From Mycobacterium sp. 1100029.7 (GTDB lineage Bacteria > Actinomycetota > Actinomycetes > Mycobacteriales > Mycobacteriaceae), in NCBI RefSeq assembly GCF_001665235.1, contig NZ_LZSC01000084.1, positions 1 through 64,000 of the forward strand: DNA of 64,000 bases. Reading direction: 5' to 3'. The notes below the pieces were generated by a model. It made no database searches, was not told the origin of the DNA, and was given only the letters and a program-made list of their open reading frames with translations. Both the position numbers and the translations under genes were made by a program. Positions 10,301 through 16,300 of this stretch are shown here, one piece after another (the stretch's first letter is position 1; each line of letters opens with the position of its first letter).

Positions 10301-13300
10301 TCCCACAAGACTCCGAACCGTTACCGTCCCTGCCGCCGTTGCCGGACCGGTTGGAGATGCCGAAGGTGGTCCACTCGATTTGGCTGGGCGGCCCGGTGAC
10401 CGACGGCCGCAACGTCACCACCGAGGTGCGCCGCAATCTCGAGGAGCTCAGCAGGAAAGCTCTGGCCGAGGGGATGCGGGTCGCATTGTGGACCGACGTC
10501 ACGCGCAATGAATTCGAAGAGAGCACGGGTGACGTTGCCGCTATGCGTGATTGGGCGCAGCGGCACAGCATCATGCTGCTCAATCCTGATGAGGTGTTTC
10601 ACGGTGGGGAACCCATGCGCCTGGCGCCGGAATACCGGCTGGAGGGCGCTAAGGGGACTGCCGCCGGGTACACCGCGGCCAGTGACATCTTGCGCTTGGA
10701 GATCCTGCACCGGTTCGGCGGCATCTACACCGACGGAGACAATGAGGTGCTCGACCTGGCCGGCGTGCGTGACTTGCTGCGCGCTCCAGGATTCGCGGCG
10801 CACGGCACGCCACCAGTCGTCAACACTTCCGCCCTGCTGGCAGCGCGAGAGCATCCGTTTGTTCGCAGTCTGCTCGACACAATTGGTCACAACTACCGGC
10901 TTCGGCAAGATCAGCTACAACCTCACAACCATATCGCGTTCAACGCGCGGGAACCGCATGTTCAGCACTATGCCGGAGTAAGGGCATTGAAGCGTCGATC
11001 CGTCATGGAGCGTACCGGCCCATCCAACTTGGGACCGGCAAGAGCCGAGCTTGGCCTCGACGAGGTGCTTCCGCGGATTTCCGAAGACAAGATTCAAATG
11101 GCCAGTGCCAAGTCGTGGCTCAGTGACGACCCAAGAACATTTCCGCCGGAAAAGACCGGGTGGGTGCTTCAGCATGCGATCAGCGGCTTGATCTGGGATC
11201 TGCGCAATCGGCGAGGTGATCTGAATCTTGTTGCGGTGGCGCCGTTGATCAGGAGTCTGCACGACCCTGCCGCTGGGTGGGAGGCGGTGGTCGGCTACAT
11301 TCACCGGACGCCGCAGCTTCGACTGCAGGTGCAGACTGTGACCTATTCTCGCATCAAGTTCGACGATTCCGGGATAGAGCCACAAGGTCGCGACGAAGAG
11401 CTGGAGCTGCCTGCGTCGGTGCGAAACATGTTGGGCCTGCCACCGCGTGGCCGGGCCTCTGATGTCCCGGGGGTGTGGCGCCGGGCGACGTTTGGCACGC
11501 GAGTTGGGTCCGACTATTGGTCATATGCGAAGGTCGATTTCGCCTCCGGTGAGCGTCATCAGATCGCTGACACCACGGAGTTGGAGGCGTTGGCTTCGCA
11601 CTTGAACAACCTCGGTGATCAGTGGCGTGATGTGGAGGTGTCGGTCGAGGGCGGTGGTGAGGCGATCTTCAACAACGCCGGCACGGATCGAGCGACCGCC
11701 GTGCGCGGCTATCTCGAGCGCCGGGTTGATAATCCAGATATCACCTGGAAAAACCCCACCAGCCGAGGGCCGGGCCCGACGAAGACGCCGGTACCACCGG
11801 ACGTCCTGGAGAATCGTCGTCAGGTCATCGTCTCCTGGAAGGCGAAGCCGGTTGGGCCGGCCGGCAGGGACTTCTCTGAGATCGAAACATCTGAGGGACA
11901 GTCACATTCGCCGCTACCGGCAGACTCCGCCCCACTCCCGCAGACGACAACCGCCACCGCGGGAGAGTTTTTCGACGACGATCCGGACGAAGAGTTGATA
12001 TGGAACAGGTGGGATGACGACCAGTCCACAGATGTGCTGCATGGCGTGCCTGACGATGAGGCGAACGCTGCAGATGTCGGGCCTGTTCGCACGGATGTGA
12101 TAGTCGGGGCTCGCAGTGACCCGTTGCCGGATGGGCACGCGGACCCGCGAAAGTTGTTCGCAATTCCTCATTCGGACAATTCGATCGAAGACGTTCGAAG
12201 CTGGATTGGGGATGTCAACAGCGACGGCGATCCGGCGGTGAAGCCAAGTGGTTCGCGGCTGATGAACTGCGGGCCCGCGACGATAGCAGTGTTCGACCGG
12301 TTGTCGGGCACGCCTAGTTTTGGGCGCGCGTATGTAGGTGAGCGGATCGGTGAGAGCCGAGCTAATCACGAGCTGAATCGAGATGAGCTCAGTAGTGCGA
12401 CGGGGCTGCGTCTGGTTCCGAGCAGTCCTGAGAAAATCGCTCAGCGTTTGTCCAACGAACCGACGGGCGCTCACACCGTCGTGACCGTCCGGTATCGAAA
12501 TGGACAGCAGCACAGTTTAAATGCATATTTCGACGGCACCGCGATTCACGCCCTCGACGGACAACATGGAACAGTCAAGTCGTGGCCGCCGGCGGACCTA
12601 GATCGCGAAAACAACCCTGTCGAGCAGTGGTTCATGGGGGCACCTTTTGACGCGCACCCTGTATCGGACTCCGATGCATCGAGGGATGTACTGCGCGGGT
12701 TGCCCACCGAGGACCGTAGGCTAGCGGACGCGCCAGCAGAATCGGGCGACGAATCGGATGCGGGGTCTACCTCGGATGTGTCCGAGACGCGCTACTGGAC
12801 GGCCCCCGAGTCGCCGAGTTCCGAACATGACTCGGTTGACCTCTCGTTCCAGCACGACCCTTCTCGGCCGCCTTCGCCGAGCGCCGACTCCGCGGAGTCA
12901 TTTGTTACGGTGCCGGAACCGGAGCCGGAACTGGAAGCCGTTGAGCCGCGGTCGAGGCCAGTGACTTCGTTGAGTTCGTCGGCGGCGTCGGTTGACTATG
13001 GCCTGCCGGTAGTGGCGAAGGGCAAGCAGCGTGAAGACGCGGGCCCCGTCGCCGAGCCGTCAACGCCGCCGAGCGCTGAGCGGCCCGAACCCGAACCTGT
13101 CGCGGAGCCACGAGATCAGCCCGACCCAATCCCACAGTTACCCAGCCGTATTGGTGACAACCTGGTCCTCGGCGGCACCGATGTGGTCGAGGAGTTCCTC
13201 TCCGACGATCAAGCGCTCGATCACATCAAGCAACTGATCCTGCGTCACGGTGGCGAGGATGCGTGGAGCCATAACCGTGAGCAGGTCGTCGCGCTGTTCG

Positions 13301-16300
13301 CCGATGACGCCCTCCGCCCAAAAGTGTCTGGGATGCTACGAGGAGGGCGGGCAATCAAACGCGTCTACGAACTCGCGCTCGGACGCACCCTGGCTGTCGA
13401 CTTGCGGTTGGACGGGGCATCTAAGGACTCTGAACTGCATTTCAAGGAAAACGTCGAAAAGTATGAGTACGAGCACACTTCCGACTCCACCAACACCGTC
13501 GGCTCGTCGGTCCAAAGCCGCACTGTGGTGTACGGGGGTGCGCAGGCAAACTTTACTCACCCCGACGTCACCATCACCCCGACCTTGCTCGGTCTTCGAA
13601 CCCACGATTCGGCGCTGAACGAAGTGATCGCGGACCGTCAGGTCAGCGGGGCCCAGACCGCGGAACCCAGTACCCGTTTCCACGGCACGGTCAAGGCAAC
13701 CATTACCCACAAGCTGGATACGGTCCGATCCGTCCACAAGCCTGAGTCTCGTGACATCATCTACCGTGCCCAGGTAGTAGTTCCGAAACGTGATGTCGAC
13801 GACCGCGGCGACGACGGCGACCATGGCGAGTCCGATGCGTCGGAGGCGCACGGCACGGTCGAGTCCCAACCGGGACCATCAGACGTGCACCGACCGGCCC
13901 AGCCCAGCGGAGGACCGTCGCGGGTACACGACACACGTGCGCTGAGCGGTTCCGACGTCGTCACCAACCTGTGGTTGGTACCCGACGATCTTCCGCCGGC
14001 CGAACACGACACCGCGCGGCCCGCGCAGCAAAAAGGCGCCAGGCCAATTGAAGCTACTCCGCAAACGCATGTTGGAGACGACGAACGGGAGCGTGAGGAG
14101 ACGCCACCTTCCCGGGTACAAAGTCCGCGGGTGCGAACCATTCCCGACCTACTGGCCGGTGATGCGATGCAGGCTGCTTTCAAAAAGGCCTACGGCAAAT
14201 TGGCGGTTCGCGCAGTCAACGAGACTGACAATTGGCTGACGGTCGAACGTCTGCAGAGCAACCTGCACGGCATGACCAATAAGCAGCCGTTGGTCCTGCA
14301 CTTTGAGAGCATTCCCGGCGCGCGCCTAGAAGTTCACGCATTCATCGAACCCATCGACACGCCCTCCGCCGTGCGCTCCTCGGTAGCGCCCGATGCCAAG
14401 TACCGGACGGACCGGTTGATGCGTGCCACGGGCAGAACCGACATGACCGAGTTCCATTACGGGACGGAAACTGACACCTCACTGGCACGCCAAGACGCGG
14501 TTACCTGGTCGGCCGAGTTCCCGACACCGAGCCGGATCCGTGGCGAGGGTGGGACCAACAGCGGTGAGTTTTCCGGCGGCATTGATGCCAACCACATTCG
14601 CGGACGTATCGAATCAGAATCCGACAGCCGGCGTTATCGGATCCGCAACACCCTCAAGAATCCGGTTGCCGGGCAAGGATGGCACGGCCAGGTGCGGCTG
14701 CGCTTCGAGATGCACCCGCCTGATTCGGCCTCGTCGTCAATCTTGGCGGCCGCATTCAAAGGTTCGACGCATGAGACGTTCCAGGGCGCGGTGCACGAGA
14801 CCAGAGCCCGTTTTGATGCGCTGATAGAGGAGTCGGAGACCGCACTGGTCGAAGACTACAAGGGTAAGCAGGTGTGGGCGCCGCCCAATCGGATCTGGGG
14901 CGGTGGGCCCCCCGCTGAGCACCGTTCGATCGCCGAAGCGCCCTGGTGGCGCGCAGGGACCCGGCATCGGACCGTACAAGATTCGAGGAATGCGGAAGCA
15001 CCGCGCGCGACGGAATACCCTGCGCTGGAACTGATTCCGCGTGGCGAGGAAGGTGTCGTGCCGTCGCGGGGCATGGCCAGCATGGATCGTGTCACCAACT
15101 TGGACCTGAGCGGCTTCCACGGAATGGTGAACTACATGGGCCGCCGGGCGTTCGGCGGTGATTGGGCTAACATCCGCGACGACGTTTCGTCCTGGTATCA
15201 CCTCAACCGGGTACGGGATGCACTCCCAGCCATGACCCAGCAGAGCCCGCTCAGCCGCACTCAGTTGACCGGACCGGGCTCGAAAACAAAGACCTCGCTG
15301 GTCGCAAACTTCGAGGAGCTGAAATTCCGGCGGGTGATCGAGCCGCTTTCCAGCCCGAGTACCGAGGCTGTTGAGAGTTCGGCGAAAACCATTGAGCGCA
15401 ATCGGCAGACGACTGCGCAATTGGGATTGGGGGGGCGAGGTGGCGACGTGGCCGGTAGTCCCGTCCTGGGGGAGGCCATCATTGGGGGTCAACATGTTGC
15501 GCGCGATAGTGAGCGTCTGGGTGAACAGCAACGAGTCGCGCTGGCAACCAAATTTGATCAGAAGATGGCGATTTTCGACGGCTGGGTACGCCTCGACGGA
15601 TACATGACGGGCTCGGTGGCGACCGTGCATGAATCGGGGCTTTTCCCGGTGGAGATCGCAATTCCACTCTCTGAACTGCAGGGCTCGCGCATCCACGACG
15701 ACGAGGTGCGACCGACGTTTACTCGGGACGAGCCCGCCGGCTTCGTCGACCATCCCCGACCGAAACGGGAACCCGATCTCGTCGACCGGGCACCCTTCCC
15801 CAAACACCCGGACCCTCCCAAAGCTATGGGTTACACGCATCGGCCGGGGTCGACAAGGAGTGTGTTGCGTAAGCCTCGGCCGGGTGTTGGTGGGTCGGAG
15901 GCCGGGCGGGTGCGTGGTGGTCCGGGGGACGCCGAGACGCAGCCCGTTGGCGACGCCTCCGCCGCCATCGCATCTACGCCGGCGCCGGGACCGTCTGGGC
16001 CGAAATGGAAGTGGACACAACCGCCTACGGTCGAAGATCCGCCAAAGCCGCCTCCACATGCGTTGCAGGGCAGCTGGCATCCGTCTGACATGGTGGTCGG
16101 TGTCGACCGCAACACCGGCTTGCAGGAAGCGATTCGTCAGGACCTCGCTACAGTACTCGGCAGCGACCTCGATGACGCGATGGTCGGCGTCTCCAACCAA
16201 TTCGGTCCGCGTGTGCTGGCCGCCCGGTTGACACACGAGTCGGGCAGGCAATGGACGCACGACATTCCGGTCGCAGGGGGGCACATCACGGTAAAGGTCC

